The notes under the pieces are model-generated. The model saw only the letters and a program-made list of their open reading frames with translations, did no database searches and was not told the origin of the DNA. A stretch of DNA of 64,000 nucleotides from Armillaria gallica (taxonomy: Eukaryota; Basidiomycota; Agaricomycetes; Agaricales; Physalacriaceae): contig JBANDB010000009.1 of assembly GCA_037576215.1 (NCBI GenBank), positions 2,356,001 to 2,420,000 of the forward strand. The letters are read 5' to 3'. Each line of letters opens with the position of its first letter. The first letter of the stretch is position 1. Positions 22,315-35,225 of the stretch are shown in pieces. A program made the position numbers and the translations under genes.

Positions 22315-25300
22315 CTATGATCCACCGGTCAAACCTGGTGGGAACCCAGAAAAGTCGACTTGGTCTTGTACGGCGCGGCCAGTAAGAGTGTACGAGATAC
22401 GCAGGCGTAACCGCACATTGGCCTTTTGAAGTTGATCAGCGTCAAAATATGAATTTACTTTACGGGAATTTAACCTACACCAGGTGGAGATATCACGCGC
22501 ATTTGCTGAGTCTCTGTTGAACCAGGATTCACGTGTGGACTTGACATTGGTTGCATTTGCAACTGTTGTGACTGATGGGTGACGAAAAAATGTGAGCATC
22601 CCGCGGTGATGGCCCTGACTTGATAGACTTACTTTCGGGACGGCTGCCTGGAATGTGAGACCGGTCACCGCATTGCCACCCGTTACTTGGAATCGGGCAA
22701 GTATGAGGACCACTCCAGGTCTCGTCGGAGATGTTTGAGGTGTGAGTGTAATCTTGAGCTCGTTCCTATCGTACGCAGTGTACGAGGTGAGATGAGAGGC
22801 GGCGGGTTGCGGGTGAGGAACCGGAGCCTGAGGTGGCGGTGATGCAGGGCTATCAAACAGGGAGGGAGTGGAGACAAGGGAGGGCGAAATAGATGACACT
22901 GCGGGCGTTGAAGTTGTCGTGCCGTTGCTCGGTCCGAATAATCCGAGAATATCGTCTATAGTCGTTCGCTGTGAAGTAGGCTGAGGTGACGCGCTTGTTG
23001 AAGGCGTCGAGTTTCCACCTGATGAACCAAAGATCTCAGCAATGAGCTGCTGATCATTGGGAGCAGACGAGGTGGATGATCCGTTGACGGATGTCACTGG
23101 CTCGTCCCCTAGAAGATTCCGCGACTCCGTTGACCCAACAGGCTTGTTTTCGCTCACTAAAACATGGTTACGTTATCAGATAATACGCCACGAATGTTGC
23201 ACTAACCAACTCCCATGACAGTCGCCTTGAGCTCTGGAGGAGGCATTCGTTCCAGCACACCTTCTCTCAGCTCACCAAGATTGAACAAGCTAGCGAACTC
23301 TACAGCACGCTGCTGCAGCTCAAGTTCTGGACTTGTCGTATACTGTGTTAGAACCTCAGATATACGTTCCTGTTGTGCAGTGGAAGTCGTGGGTCGCGCC
23401 GCCATTTTAGTTATGGCGGAGAGAACGTATTGTCGTGTGAGATAATTAGCATAGGGCGAGTCGAGAATAGACAGCAGCAAGTCCACAAGTTCTTTGTCTG
23501 TGACCTATACAAGATATGGATGAGCACAGGTACTGTAAGTGAAGAGTGACTGAAAACTGACCTGCTTCGCCACATCATCGTCAACAAGACCACCTTCTAT
23601 TATGATCTCACTGTATTCTCCAATGATCCAAGTTGCAGCAAGCGTTAGTGATTCCTGGGATATATCGTCTCTTAAAGCCCTGTACAGCCGTGACGCCGTG
23701 TAGGCTTGAAGTTCTGGTGTGTGCGCAACCAATCTGATAAATGCCGACAAGACTTCTTCGCGTATAAAGTTGCCCGCCTACATGTATGTAAGCAAGTGCA
23801 CGCGAACGACACAAAAGAAACAACCACTGACGAGTTTGAGCACACGCAACACGGTGTCAATATGCCATCTTTTGCTTGGAGCGAATCTCTCCGCAGCTAG
23901 GCAAATTTGGGTTGTCATTCCGATCTTGAACTCGTCATCTGCTATTTCTAAAAATGCCGATAGCTCTCTGACTAATACCCGAACATTTTGTTCGTTGATG
24001 AGAGCATAAGATAGTTCCAAAGCGCGACGACGGATAGAGATATCAGCGTCACGGAGACAGTCAAGGATAATGTTTCGATGGCGTTGAACGGCATTGGTAT
24101 CCATTGACACCACCTTATTCAAAGTGTTGAGAGCAACATAACTATAACCAATCAACTCTCTGATCAGGTATGCAAAACGAGGACACGCACCGAATGTTGT
24201 TGTCTCGATTACTTAAGAACTTTCCCAGAATATTTATGGCCATGACGCGCAATCCAGTATCAGCTTCAATCTCCAAGACTGTCAGCACGGTTTCGTAGAG
24301 TATAGAGTTTCCGACGTTCTTTGTGGAATCCGTGTTTGTGGCGACCTAAGGTAGGGATGAGGCAAAGTATCCATAAGCTACATATGAATTTACCTGCGCC
24401 AGTATATCATTCATCGTATCACTGGCATGCTCGTCACCTTTGCCCAGGAGACGCAATAACCGCAATATTTTGACTTGAAGAAATGGGTCGGCGATTCCAG
24501 ACACGTCATGCTCAGGACTGTAACCTGTTGTGACTAGTGACTTGAGGGTTCGAACAAGAATTGGGACAGCCTACGGGAGACTGTTAGATACCCCAAGCCA
24601 CTATGAATGTATACGGACATTTCGGAATTCATTGAGAACCGAGGGATCGATTTGGCACATTTCAGTTATCAGCGTTATTGATGATAGCAGTACACCATGA
24701 TTACGGTCGGTCAGGAGGTTCTTAGCTTTGGAGACAAAGTGATCGGTTAGGTCAGGGACTTTCTTGATGACTCTCAAAGCACACAACGCTGCCTTTCCTA
24801 CGTGTGAGTTGGCAAGATAGCGAGTTTGTCTTTGTACTCACCTTCTTGCGTATGTACGTATTACTGGAACCCAACAGCTTTTCTATCTCATTGGCCAGAT
24901 CGCGCGACATCTCTTCGGAAGCAATATTGGCAAAAGTGCAGAGTGCCAGCCCGACAGCATACATATTGGAATGGGCCATATCACTGTAAGGACATCAGCG
25001 TCTGGATATACTGAGAGGAAAAAGCACTGCGCACTTCTTGAGGGAATTCGTCACCAATGTCAACACTTCCTGCTTCTCATCCAGTAGCAACATGATCCCT
25101 AGATACCCAAGACGTTTATCTGCAAAACGAGGACTTGCTACAAGCTTGAGGCATTCTATTTGTCCAAAGTGTGCAGGCGAGCCCAACATATGGATGTAGA
25201 GGAGTTTAGCGATATTGTTGTGTCGAGCATACGAGTCCTCATCACGAAAGGACGCGCGAATCGCTGCAGACTCTTGCTGAATCAGAGCCCTCTCGTCGGC

Positions 25301-25460
25301 CACGGTCTAATGAGACAATGTCGGTCGTTGCGCTCAGGTCGACTGGGTTAATGGTGCGTACCTTGCACGACCGGATACCCTTGATAAGGGCTGGTATCAA
25401 AGTTAGGCTGGAAATTCAAAATCTGAGGATACTCGTACCTTTGAGATTGTGGTAGACCAT
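22315..25460 (-). CDS. APL4: AP-1 complex subunit gamma (gamma-adaptin)
   Basis: Large subunit of the clathrin adaptor AP-1, acting in vesicle traffic between trans-Golgi and endosomes. The start is split: MVYHNLK joins [10 protein letters not shown] and then [20 protein letters not shown] across introns of about 50 and 55 bp. The trunk carries family blocks: [42 protein letters not shown]-like [82 protein letters not shown] and [13 protein letters not shown]. After it come a Ser/Pro/Thr-rich hinge with IDDILGLFG, a possible clathrin or ear-binding motif, and the gamma-ear (from about [15 protein letters not shown]) ending [10 protein letters not shown]. About 820 residues. The gamma-ear and HDVSGI block distinguish it from alpha, delta and epsilon adaptins. 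Confidence 0.95.
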
Positions 25461-25686
25461 TGGTACCCTGCGCGGCGCTGTTCTTGAATGTGCCTGTGCA
25501 AGCGACGTGTGATTGGTGTGACACGCGTGACATCTTGTACGTCACGCAATGGGTTCGTCTGCCTTTCTCGGCACCTTTGATGCAATCTTTGCTTCCTACC
25601 ACCATGTCGCGCGTGTAAGTGCATGTAATTGCGTGTAGGACTCATCGATTGCCCAAGCTGTCGATATTCTTTAATGCCTAGTCAAG
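25461..25686. promoter_or_regulatory. Short divergent promoter, AP-1 gamma / CCCH-RBR gene
   Basis: Only 226 bp separate the two start codons, so the promoters must overlap. No TATA box or other known element stands out. Confidence 0.5.
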
Positions 25687-28600
25687 ATGTCGCAAACGAT
25701 ATGCAAGTACTTTCAGCGCGGGGCGTGTACGAAAGGGTCGCGTTGCTTGTTTTCACATACTCCATCTGCTGCGAGGGCCGCACCAACGGTGATATGTCCT
25801 CATTTTCTTTTAGGTAAATGCCGATATGGCGACAAGTGTATCAATGATCACACCAAAGGGTCTCCTCCGCGCACCATACTGAACATCGTCAAGAGTCACC
25901 ATCGATACGAGGTAAGTGCAGAAGCGTCCTTCGGATTATTCGAATCATTGATCGTGCTGATAGATACTGCAGTAGCTGTAGAGGCGGACGAAGTAACATT
26001 ACCCGGGACCGAAGCTGCAGTTGCTGGATCAGACAAGTCGAGAGCCTCCCCACCCTTGCCGCCCGAAATCGATTCTGGAGAGGAAATCCCTGATCTGTCA
26101 CCCAAAGATCAGCACATCTCTGAATCTTCCTCTTCAGAAACTCTTGTCTCTGACAATGAGCATGGCGATAAAGGCTTTACGAAGGTCGCGTCTGAGGACA
26201 TCCACGCAGCTAATACGCCGTCTCCTCTTCCTTCTCCTTTCAACCATCCTGGAATGCTCTTCTCATCTGATGCGGATGGTCCCGCAGCTCATCCACCTTC
26301 AGAGCAGCTACCTTGCCCGGTGTATGCTCTGCGAGGATCATGCACTAGTCCGGACTGTCGTCTTCCTCACTTCCTCACAGATCGTCAGTATCACCTTCTT
26401 ATAACTAATCCGGCCCGTCCGCAATCACTATGCAATTTCTTTGTGACTAAAGGATCTTGTTCTGTTTCGTCGTGTCCACTCCAACACGTCTTGTTACCAG
26501 AAGAATACCAAATTTTGGTGCGACACATGGACCAAGGCTCTCCAGGGTCTGACCCGATACCAGGTGCACCTGGACCTGCGGCCCCACTATGCACCTTCTA
26601 CTCGAATGGCACGTGTCAGAATGGCCATCAATGTCCCTATCGACACGAAGATCCTCCTCGTCGCTATGAGCGTGATACAGGATATAGAACTCAAAATAAT
26701 GTCTGCAAATACCACTTGTCCCCCCAAGGGTGCAAACATGGAAACAGCTGCAAGTTTTCTCATGGAGACACCTCTGCGTCGGGAGGGGGTGGATGGGGTG
26801 GATGGGGTAATAATGAATATCCTCCGCAGAACAATCAAGCCGGTAAGTTTCAGTAGGCTATATCTTGTCTCTCCTAAAAAAAATCCGTAGACAATGAAGG
26901 GGACTTGGGGAACACATCCAGTGGCCATACTCGATCGTCTAGGCCATGCCGGTTTGGCCGAAATTGTTCTTATGGCGATAGATGTTTATTTAGTCACGAT
27001 AGCGACCCCGCTGAAAGTGACAAAGCGCCTGAAGCGCCGCAGGAATGGGGAGATAATTCTTGGAATGCAACCTCTTGGGGAGAAACAAATGATTCCAAAG
27101 CGTGGAGTCCGCCCCCAACGGAAACAGCTCCCGTCAACGAGGCCAAATCGGAATGGGATGATCCAGGAGGTGGATCGTGGGATGATCCAGGAGGAGGATC
27201 GTGGGATGAGCCAGGAAGAGGATCATGGGACGAAGCTGCAGATGTAGTAACCAAAGACGATCACCAAGAACAACCCGAAGAAACTTCAAATGTAGATGGA
27301 GACCAAGAGGGCGATCAGGTAGGCAATCCATTAGTCTTATAGCCGAATTACTGTAATTGGCGCTCAGGACTCTACTCCTGTGGGCGTGGATGAGCATTAT
27401 GATCTAGTAGGGTCTTCTTTTTTAATTTAATTAGCCATGGCCATTCATCGCGCTTTCCCTACTAGGATCCTCCCGTAGTCGATTTTTTCAACTGCACAGT
27501 CAAGTACGGGCCTGGTGCTATTCCGGGCTCTGTCACCACGCCCTTCAATACTTCCACACTCCTGCTTTCCAATCTTCCCCCAGATGTATATGACGACTCC
27601 ATCACCACGATGATCCAGCCCTATGGCACTCCTGTCGAAATCGGACTCGAACCCGCAGGCGGTACTGCACTGATCAAATTTGAGGAGTGTTTGGCTGCTT
27701 CGTTGGCGGCTCAAAGCCTCGATGGCACCGAATACCAATCCAAAACATTGGCGGCTACAGTCAACGAAGCCGGTGTTCGACTCTATGAATTTGCTCGAGT
27801 AAGCAGGACGGTCAAATTGACGTGGACCACGCCCAACTGCACTGCATGGTTTTTCTATGACTCGATTACGGAAGCAAAGCGCGAGGTGGACAGATTGAAC
27901 AAATTGACGTTCCAGGGTAGACAAATCGAGGCAGAATTCGACCGCCCAAAAAAGAACCAGAAGAACTCTTTTTCTGTTCAAATACATGGTCTTCCGAGTG
28001 ATGCTGACTCTGTCACGCTCAAACACTCTTTGAAGGTACACCCGGAATTGTCCACCCATGTAGGTCCACCGTCCTTCGCCGGAGACCCTGTACAACGTCT
28101 TCAGGAGGAGCTTAGATGTTTCGGGGAGATGGATAATGTCGAAATAGCTTATGATGGTCCGGACACCAAGACAACGGGATTCGCCCATTTTGTCACGGCT
28201 TGCGCTGCAGCCAAGGCAGTGGGAGCGCTCAATGGGAAAGTGCATGCTTCCTTGAGTGGCTTGGACCGTCTAAGCGCCAAACACGCCTACCTCATTCGTC
28301 ACTATATCGATCGGTGTATATTCACCCCCATCGAAGCCTCCATCGAAACGTTACGTGTTGAGTACAAGACTTGTCAAATTCTCGCCGTTGACAGGGACGA
28401 GAGCACAGTCATTCTCCGTCTTTTCGGGCCTGACCAAGAAGAATTCATGCAGGCCGGGAAATGTTTAGATGTGTTGGTATCGGGCGAAGCCGCTACTTGT
28501 TGAAGGGAAGCCTCTATGGGATCCTTACTTTGATTTGGGCAGCTGCCAAAAACAGCTTGCTCGTCTCAACAAGAAACACGACGTCCACATCGGGCTCGAC

Positions 28601-29425
28601 TTCTTGAATCGTATCGTCCGCGTGCATGGTCCCAGAGAACGGCGGCTGGAGGCTGAGAAAAGCCTCTTCGATTTGTTAGAGCTCGTTCATTCCCAGCAGT
28701 TCAACGTTCCCCTTCTTCGGTATTCCTTGCACGGCTTGTTGAACGGTGGCATGGAGCAGCTATATACTGCGATTGGGCCCACGAAAGTCGATATGGACCT
28801 GATCGGTAGAATACTCCTCGTTCGTGGCTCAGAGGAAAACAAGCAAAAGGCGGAGGAGATTCTCTCAGCTCTCGTATCCTCCCCGGAAGGAGACGGTGAT
28901 TCTCGATGCAGCCTTTGCTGTGTCCTGCCTGTCAACCAGGTGGCCCTTCCTTGCGGTCACTTGTACTGTCGCTCCTGCTTGCATACCCTCATCCATTCTG
29001 CCATAGGACCCAAATTTTCCGGTCTGAAATGCGTCGCTGATGTGCACTCCGATGATGATGATGATGATCCGGGTGTTTCAGAGTGTTCAGCTTTCATCCC
29101 TCACCAAATATTCATGCAAATTCTCTCGAAAGAGGAACAGCACGACCTCCTGGAGTCATCCTTTTTGGCTCACATTCACGAACATCCTGACGAATTCTTC
29201 TACTGCCCGACACCTTATTGCACTTCAGTATTCCCAGCACAAAACTCGATCTCGGGAGCCATGCTTCGATGCCCGACTTGTTCTACCTGGATTTGCCCAT
29301 CATGTCGTGTTACATTTCACGAAGGCTTGGAATGTGAAGACTACAAGGCGGTATCAGTGGGTAGCGAATCCACAGAGCAGGAGCAGGAAGGACCAGAGAG
29401 CCGTGCGTTGGTGATCATTAGCTAG
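25687..29425 (+). CDS. Seven-CCCH-finger, RRM-like, RING1-IBR protein
   Basis: Putative RNA-binding protein of about 1190 residues fused to part of a RING-between-RING ubiquitin ligase. Seven CCCH fingers are visible: CKYFQRGACTKGSRCLFSH (residue 5), CPHFLLGKCRYGDKCINDH (37), CPVYALRGSCTSPDCRLPH (about 208), CNFFVTKGSCSVSSCPLQH (246), CTFYSNGTCQNGHQCPYRH (302), CKYHLSPQGCKHGNSCKFSH (340) and CRFGRNCSYGDRCLFSH (405). Then come WDDPGGGS repeats, two RRM-like folds (from STLLLSNLPPDVYDD and FSVQIHGLPSDADS), an uncharacterised middle, RING1 (CSLCCVLP then CGHLYCRSC) and a complete IBR (CPTPYC ... CPTCSTWICPSC ... HEGLEC). Introns fit at 26843-26890, 27319-27367 and 27407-27465. One base seems missing near 28490, shifting the frame between GEAA and LVEGKPLWDPYF. 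RING2, which carries the catalytic Cys, is absent. Divergent from AP-1 gamma and convergent with the M20 gene. Confidence 0.82.
27154..27225 (+). repeat. Tandem 24-bp coding repeat (WDDPGGGS)
   Basis: Three 24-bp units (27154-27177, 27178-27201, 27202-27225) encode WDDPGGGS, WDDPGGGS and WDEPGRGS, followed by a partial WDE. They form a flexible acidic linker after the seventh CCCH finger and are probably length-variable between strains. Confidence 0.85.
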
Positions 29426-29531
29426 TGGACACTAAGTGTCTCGTTGGATAGGAGAGAATGTTGTCGTTGTTTAGGATTTACAAACGTATTCGAGTAGTAT
29501 TCAAACTACATACACTACGTGACTTTGACGC

Positions 29532-31964
29532 TCACAGATCATACTCGTCTGCATTCAAGATTAAGGTGGTGAAGAAGCGAATCATTTCCAGGAACGCATC
29601 GACATTGACGTCTACATGAGCAAGCACCACACAATCAGGGAAACTTCACCAATTCTATGTAATAAACGATACTCACTCTCATTGACGGTATGGACTCCAC
29701 TTAACCGATTTGGACCATATCCCGAATTTTTATGGTTGTAACGGAATATGTGGGGCGTAAGATTCCAGTAGAATTTTGTATCTGCGCAACCGTCAGGTCA
29801 GGCAAGCATCCTTTGCAGTAGTAGAAACACAGTACCTGTATTGCCGGTTGACATACCGGGACTAACGGCAATATTGTCATTGCCTGTTATTGATCTGTGT
29901 GCGTTATACGTGGATTTGATTGTCCCAGACAGGAGCCTCCAAGGGACCGCTTCGTCTCCGTAGAGAGGTGTTCGAGGTGCAGGCTCCAAGGCGGTACCAA
30001 AGGCGTCGCTCAGGGTTAGACTGCCTTTTGAAGGAGCACCGGCTTCGGTGATACTCTCCCCAAAAGCAGCGAACGTCAGATTAAATTTATGGGCCAGCTT
30101 CCTGACTGTTGCGATGTCATGATCTTGTGTTTCCGCGACAGAGCTGAAAACCGGCCTGAATTTCAGTGAAGGTGGAACCTTTTGCTACGTACCTAAGTGT
30201 AGAGATACGGTGGTTCACGACGGCATATGCCTGTTCAGGCAACGCATTGGACTTCACACCTCCATGTATCAAGTCAACGGCCTGAGTCGTCTCGACAAGG
30301 CTCTTGAAAAATGTCTCCTTGAAAAGGATCTTCTCAAGAGCTCGTAGGGCCCAGTCTGAATGTGCCGAGTGTTCCATCGCACGGCGCAGACGTTTAGGTA
30401 CGTTTGTGCCATGTGCCGTGTAACATTGAAGAGTACTGTATAGGACATCTTCTTTCGACTACAGAGATAGATGAATTACAGAGGAAAGGTAAGATACAGA
30501 GAAAAGAGCTTACTAATTTCGGGACATATGGATGCTCCTCAAACTCGACTAAAAGAGCTGAGAGAATGCCAATACTCTTGAAGTGGGAATCATCAGTACC
30601 AACAGGAAGCTGGCAGGCGAGAGCATTACCGTGTGAGGTGGTGGAATTGAGGAGTGCCCACCAGGAGAAGCCACATCAACCTTTACGTCTATGTATCCCT
30701 TTTCTGCTATGCCGGGGGTAGCAAATATGGTTCCATATTGATCTGTAAATCCGCCTAGGGTAAAATCACAGATTGAGATGGGTATTAAGCCAATGAACTT
30801 GCCGACTTACCACCTTCGTCGATGAGGAAAGCGAACGCATTTTCACCGTATATTTCGAGCATAGCTTTTCCGAGCGCTGCGGCACCCTATCATAGAATCA
30901 GTGCCTGGTGATTTCACCGAAAAGCGCCATTTACATATACTCCACTTGCTTCTTCGTCAAATCCGAAAGCAAGGATGACCGTACGACTAGGCTTGAAGTC
31001 CTTCTCCAACAACGTTTCGATCGTCGACCTAAGTGCATTACTCAGTAACGTCGCGGATACGTGGGATGTGGAATGACTTACATAATACCAATAAGACCAC
31101 TCTTGTCGTCAGAAGATCCTCTCCCCCAAATCAGTTCACCTAGCGTAGGATACATCTAAGTCTTCGCATGACAGGTCGCTGCATTAACGACTTACCATCG
31201 AAATACCCGGAGTAGGGAGGATGAATCCAATCGTCAACTGTATTGGGATCTACAGGGACCACATCTAGACGATGTGTATATACATTAGATGATATTATGA
31301 TTATAGACGTCCCGCGCTTACCTTGATGCGCAGCCAACACAATGGGCTTCAAAGTAGAATCAGATCCGGTCCATTCGTACAACAGACCCCACGTGTTGAC
31401 TTTCTTGAGAGAGAGCGAAGCATGACTGAAACTGTATCAAGAAGAGGCTGCCAAAACGTTTCAGCAGATACGTACGTCAACGGATAGGACTTCAAGAGAT
31501 AATCATGGAAAGGGCCGAACGCTTCCCAGCGAGGGTCAACACCGATATCATCCATGCTGTCAAACGACTCCGTGCTGTAACATGTGAGCACATCAGTGCG
31601 ATCTTTCCAAAAAAGAAACAACACACGGAATTTGCACCGCTCCAGACAACCAGCTGATTGCTTTCGTCTTGAAGTCATCAGTCCCGATGATATCCCCCAA
31701 TTCACTCCAGAACGAGGCGTGCTTCGACGGGTAAAGAGCGTCTACTTGCTGACACGACGACGCGAGCGCGTCTTTCCCATGGCTGATACCACACGACTTC
31801 CAATTCTGAACGTGCTCCATGACGTTGTGGGAGAATGAGAGATGTCCCCAAAGGAGAACTAACGGAACCAATACAAGCAGCACATAGCGGCGCGGATGGT
31901 TCGAGCGACCTGTGCCAATGTTTACGGGCGCTGGAAGAACGTCGCCCTGCTCTTTGGAAGGCAT
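29532..31964 (-). CDS. CPS1: M20-family metallocarboxypeptidase, carboxypeptidase S-like
   Basis: Zinc peptidase of the M20 (Gly-X carboxypeptidase) family; yeast Cps1 is a vacuolar enzyme that frees C-terminal residues from small peptides. The ATG at 31964 opens MPSKEQGDVLPAP. A single signal-anchor helix follows a basic stretch (RRYVLLVLVPLVLLWGHLSF, about residues 25-45), giving a type II membrane protein, like yeast Cps1. Several introns break the frame. Metal-site blocks, read across joins, are LAAHQ-DVVPVD (His and Asp), WGRGSSDDKSG (bridging Asp), FGFDEEASG (catalytic Glu pair) and SPGGHSSIPPPHT (dimer-domain His). The C-terminus reads SGVHTVNE then NVDVNAFLEMIRFFTTLI and ends NADEYDL; its PHIFRYNHKNSGYGPNRLSG block is typical. 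About 590 residues. The family is sometimes mislabelled aminoacylase; the membrane anchor favours Cps1. Confidence 0.9.
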
Positions 31965-32204
31965 GATGATAGTGAATGGGGAAGATGCGATTGCCGAAAC
32001 TTATAGGCTCCTATCATATCATATGCCGACAGACTGAGAGATAGCGGCATGCGGCGGAGGCATTATAACCGGCACTTGAGTGGCAGCATGTTCAAACTTG
32101 AATTTCAACGTGAGATCAACTTGAGATAGTCATGAAAAAATAGATACTAGAGGCGGTATAGATGTATGGGTGTAGTTAGTCTCCTAGTATGTAATAGTCC
32201 AAAG

Positions 32205-34920
32205 TCAAGATAGGAATGCTTCAGCTTGTAATTTCCATATCCGAGCATATTCACAGTCCCTGCGAATAAGATCAGCGTGTGTGCCTTCCTCTATGATGGC
32301 AGAGTCATCCATATATCTAGAAAGTCCGAACCGAAGGCATCAGAGATAGTGAGTACTGAATATGAATGCACGTACAAGATTAGATCAGCATGCCGCGTTA
32401 AGTTTCCGAACCTGTGAGAAGAGAAGACCATGGTCTTGTTGCCCCGCAACTGGCGTAGTCGTTCAAACAAATCTTTTGTTACAGACCACTGTCAGTTATG
32501 CACCGAAAGGCAAAAGGAAACATACCGTGTTCAGCCGCGGGATCTAAACTGGCGGATGGCTCGTCGAAAAGCAGCAGACCCACGCTTTGTTCAGATACGA
32601 GCGATCGCATAAACGTGCGAGACCTGCGCAAGCGATATTAGTTGAAGGCCGAAACAAAAATACACAACTACTTGCAGTGCTATTCTCTGCATTTGGCCGC
32701 CTGATAGGGACGTTGAATTCGTGGTACTCATCCCAGCCATGCGTCTAAGTTTGCCGAAATTCACCGGTCTCCCAAAGAGTGTGTCTGTACCTTCGGGCAA
32801 GGCGGAATACATATCACGCACAGGCCGCTCCAGATAAGTATCAAAACCCTCTGGAAGTTTGTTTATGAACTCCTCTGAGCCACCGAGTTCTGCAGCTCTT
32901 TGTATCTTGTCTTCGTCAGTGTGGTGTTCAGGATCGCCGAAACCTATGTTATCTTTGATCTAGAGATAAGTTAGATAGGGGAGGTATGAAGAGAAAAGTT
33001 AATACCGATAGCGGGAAGTGTGTATAATCCTGAAAAAGGACGGTAGTAGCGCGTCTTATGTCAGCTAGTTTCAATGTCTTGATATCAAGTCCGTCTATGA
33101 GAATGACGCCCTCCAGAGGATCATATAAACGAGCAATCAATTTCAAAATTGTGCTCTTTCCAGAACCGTTTTTGCCCACAATGACCTTCATCGGCATCAG
33201 CATCGTAGTTGGAACCCAAGGATAGACCACCTACGCAAAGCTGTCCTTGCCGAATTGTGAAGGATACCTTATTCAGTGCGAAAGTTTCTGTGCCTGGGTA
33301 TTTGAAAGACACATTTCTGTGAATGCATGAGTTATACTAAGCTGGGTGAGCGCGGGATAAGTAACAGATACCTGAACTCAATGGACATTCCGGAGTTGAG
33401 GGTCTGGGGGTTCTCAGGATATGGTACCATTCCATCCTCAACACGATTCTCCATCTTGCCAACCTCGTATAGTTGGCGAATACTCGCTATACGCTCTGCC
33501 ACCGAGGAAGACCCACGGAACAGACTGTACAGTGTAAAGGTAAAAGATGATGCCGATGATGAGATCAAATTCAATGAGGCGAGAGACAGCGGTATGGAGG
33601 CAGGCTTTTGCACGGCACGGAGAGTGAATGCAATCTAGAACATGAGTATTGAGTGCACCGGAATTGTATGCCGCCAATTGTATTCATACCTGAGGCAACT
33701 CACGTAAAGGATCTTGAAGAAATGACAGATAGCTGCCCCGCGCCTTTTGTAATGAGTAAAGGGGCCAAAAGTCGCCCCCGGCATCTCCTACTCGCCATAC
33801 ACTGGTGGTGTATTCTGGATGTAGATGAAAAGACGGAACATCCGCTAAACAAGGAACGTTTACCATGAAGAAGATATTCCCACATCCCACCGGCAACAAT
33901 TTCTTTACGATGAGTCGGGTTGATGATCAGACGTTTGAGGCCCTCTGATCTGATATAGTCTTCGTCTTTGGTCGTGGCGGCCCATACTAAGAAGCGTCTA
34001 GTTGGTGTTGTGTGCGAAGCATTGGTGATGAAAACCTACCGCTGGTGTTTATAGTGTCGTGCGTGCCGTCCCTCGTTTTGAAACAGTGCTTGTCCGAAAC
34101 TAAGGATGGCAATGAGAGGTCCATCTGGTTGGTCGTACACGACTCGAATCAGAACTACGAGCTGGGATACAAGCTGTACCGCGGTACTGAATATATTGAC
34201 GATGGCGTTGACTGTGCCCCAAGCGACTGTAGAGCCTGAATCTACTGCGGACGTCTGTTCTAGCTGCTTCTGAACGGCTGGATCGTCAAACGTCGGAAGG
34301 TCGAGCCGCGCGACTGCGTGGAACATGTGAATGGAATAGTATTGTTTAATTCGTGAGTTCAGGATAGGATGGATGTGCTGTTTGGCATGCGAGAGCAGCC
34401 GAGAGAACAGAGAGCATGCAACGCGTCCGGCCGCGACGTGAAATAGAAGCGCTTTGTCTACGGTTCGTTCATCGATAGCAGTTTGGACCTAGGAAAACGC
34501 GAAAGTTGTTGGAGCGATAAACAATGGACGAACAAGCTTACAATGGTCAACAGTTGCCCAGAGTACCTGCGAAGGTCGCATCAGAATGTCTATGTGTCTC
34601 TACGAGTACCAGGACGCACCAGAGAGTTACTGCAGGTATCAAGCACCCAAGATATGGATAAAGAGGTTTAGTCCGAGCAGAATCCAGCACGAGCGAATGC
34701 TCCCAATATCTCTCAACATCCGCCAGAAGTACGGCATGCTGCCCAACATCTCGACATAGGGCTCCAACCGCGACGACCATGGTATTCGAGCGAGGACTTC
34801 AGGTTTCTCTTCGTAAAGGTCCCACACGCCAACACGTGTATATTGCACATTTTTGCTGTCTGACGGGTCGAAGACTCCCTTTCGACGAGTGCCGCGCTGC
34901 TTACGCGGACGAGCCTGCAT
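32205..34920 (-). CDS. Half-size ABC transporter (ABCB-like exporter)
   Basis: One membrane domain followed by one nucleotide-binding domain; it should work as a dimer, with cargo and membrane unknown. The start is [15 protein letters not shown] (34920). The membrane half is divergent, with helices such as [17 protein letters not shown] and a soluble loop [20 protein letters not shown], which is typical of a basidiomycete family related to bacterial MsbA-like exporters. The NBD has [10 protein letters not shown], then across a 47-bp intron [12 protein letters not shown] (Walker A), [10 protein letters not shown] (Q-loop), [11 protein letters not shown] (signature), [13 protein letters not shown] (Walker B) and [14 protein letters not shown] (H-loop), so it looks catalytically competent. 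It ends [13 protein letters not shown] at 32205. Around ten introns make exact joins in the membrane half uncertain. It lies in tandem with the M20 gene, 240 bp apart. Confidence 0.85.
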
Positions 34921-35225
34921 GGAGGGAAGAAGAAAAGAACGCGACTGCGGTCATTGTAGTACTAGGCAATCAATATCACACGCACGGGAGATCGTGGCCG
35001 TCCTGGACAGCGCAAAGTCTACTGATTGCTAATAGAATGCTCTGCGGAATCGACTGGGGAATATTATTATGGTCTTCAGTATCGAGCCAAAAATCTTTCA
35101 TTTATATGATAGTTTCTCAAAGTCTCCCCGTTATGGATTTCGTCATCAATAATATTATAGCTGTCAAGGAAACAAGTCCGTGGTATATGCGTACAATGAA
35201 AATGCCAGGTAGGGTATAGTGTCGC
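34921..35225. other. Intergenic region, ABC transporter 5' side to VMA10 3' end
   Basis: 305 bp with the ABC transporter promoter and the V-ATPase G 3' flank. Moderately AT-rich; nothing else seen. Confidence 0.4.

Noticed and set aside
25912..25983. Intron beginning GTAAGT in the CCCH-RBR gene, with a nearby CTGCAG acceptor
   Set aside because: Splicing to CTGCAG (25972) creates an immediate stop, and the unspliced frame is open and continuous, so I left it as coding.
27445..28245. 266-codon minus-strand frame
   Set aside because: Antisense of the RRM-like region of the CCCH-RBR gene, whose plus-strand reading has recognisable motifs.
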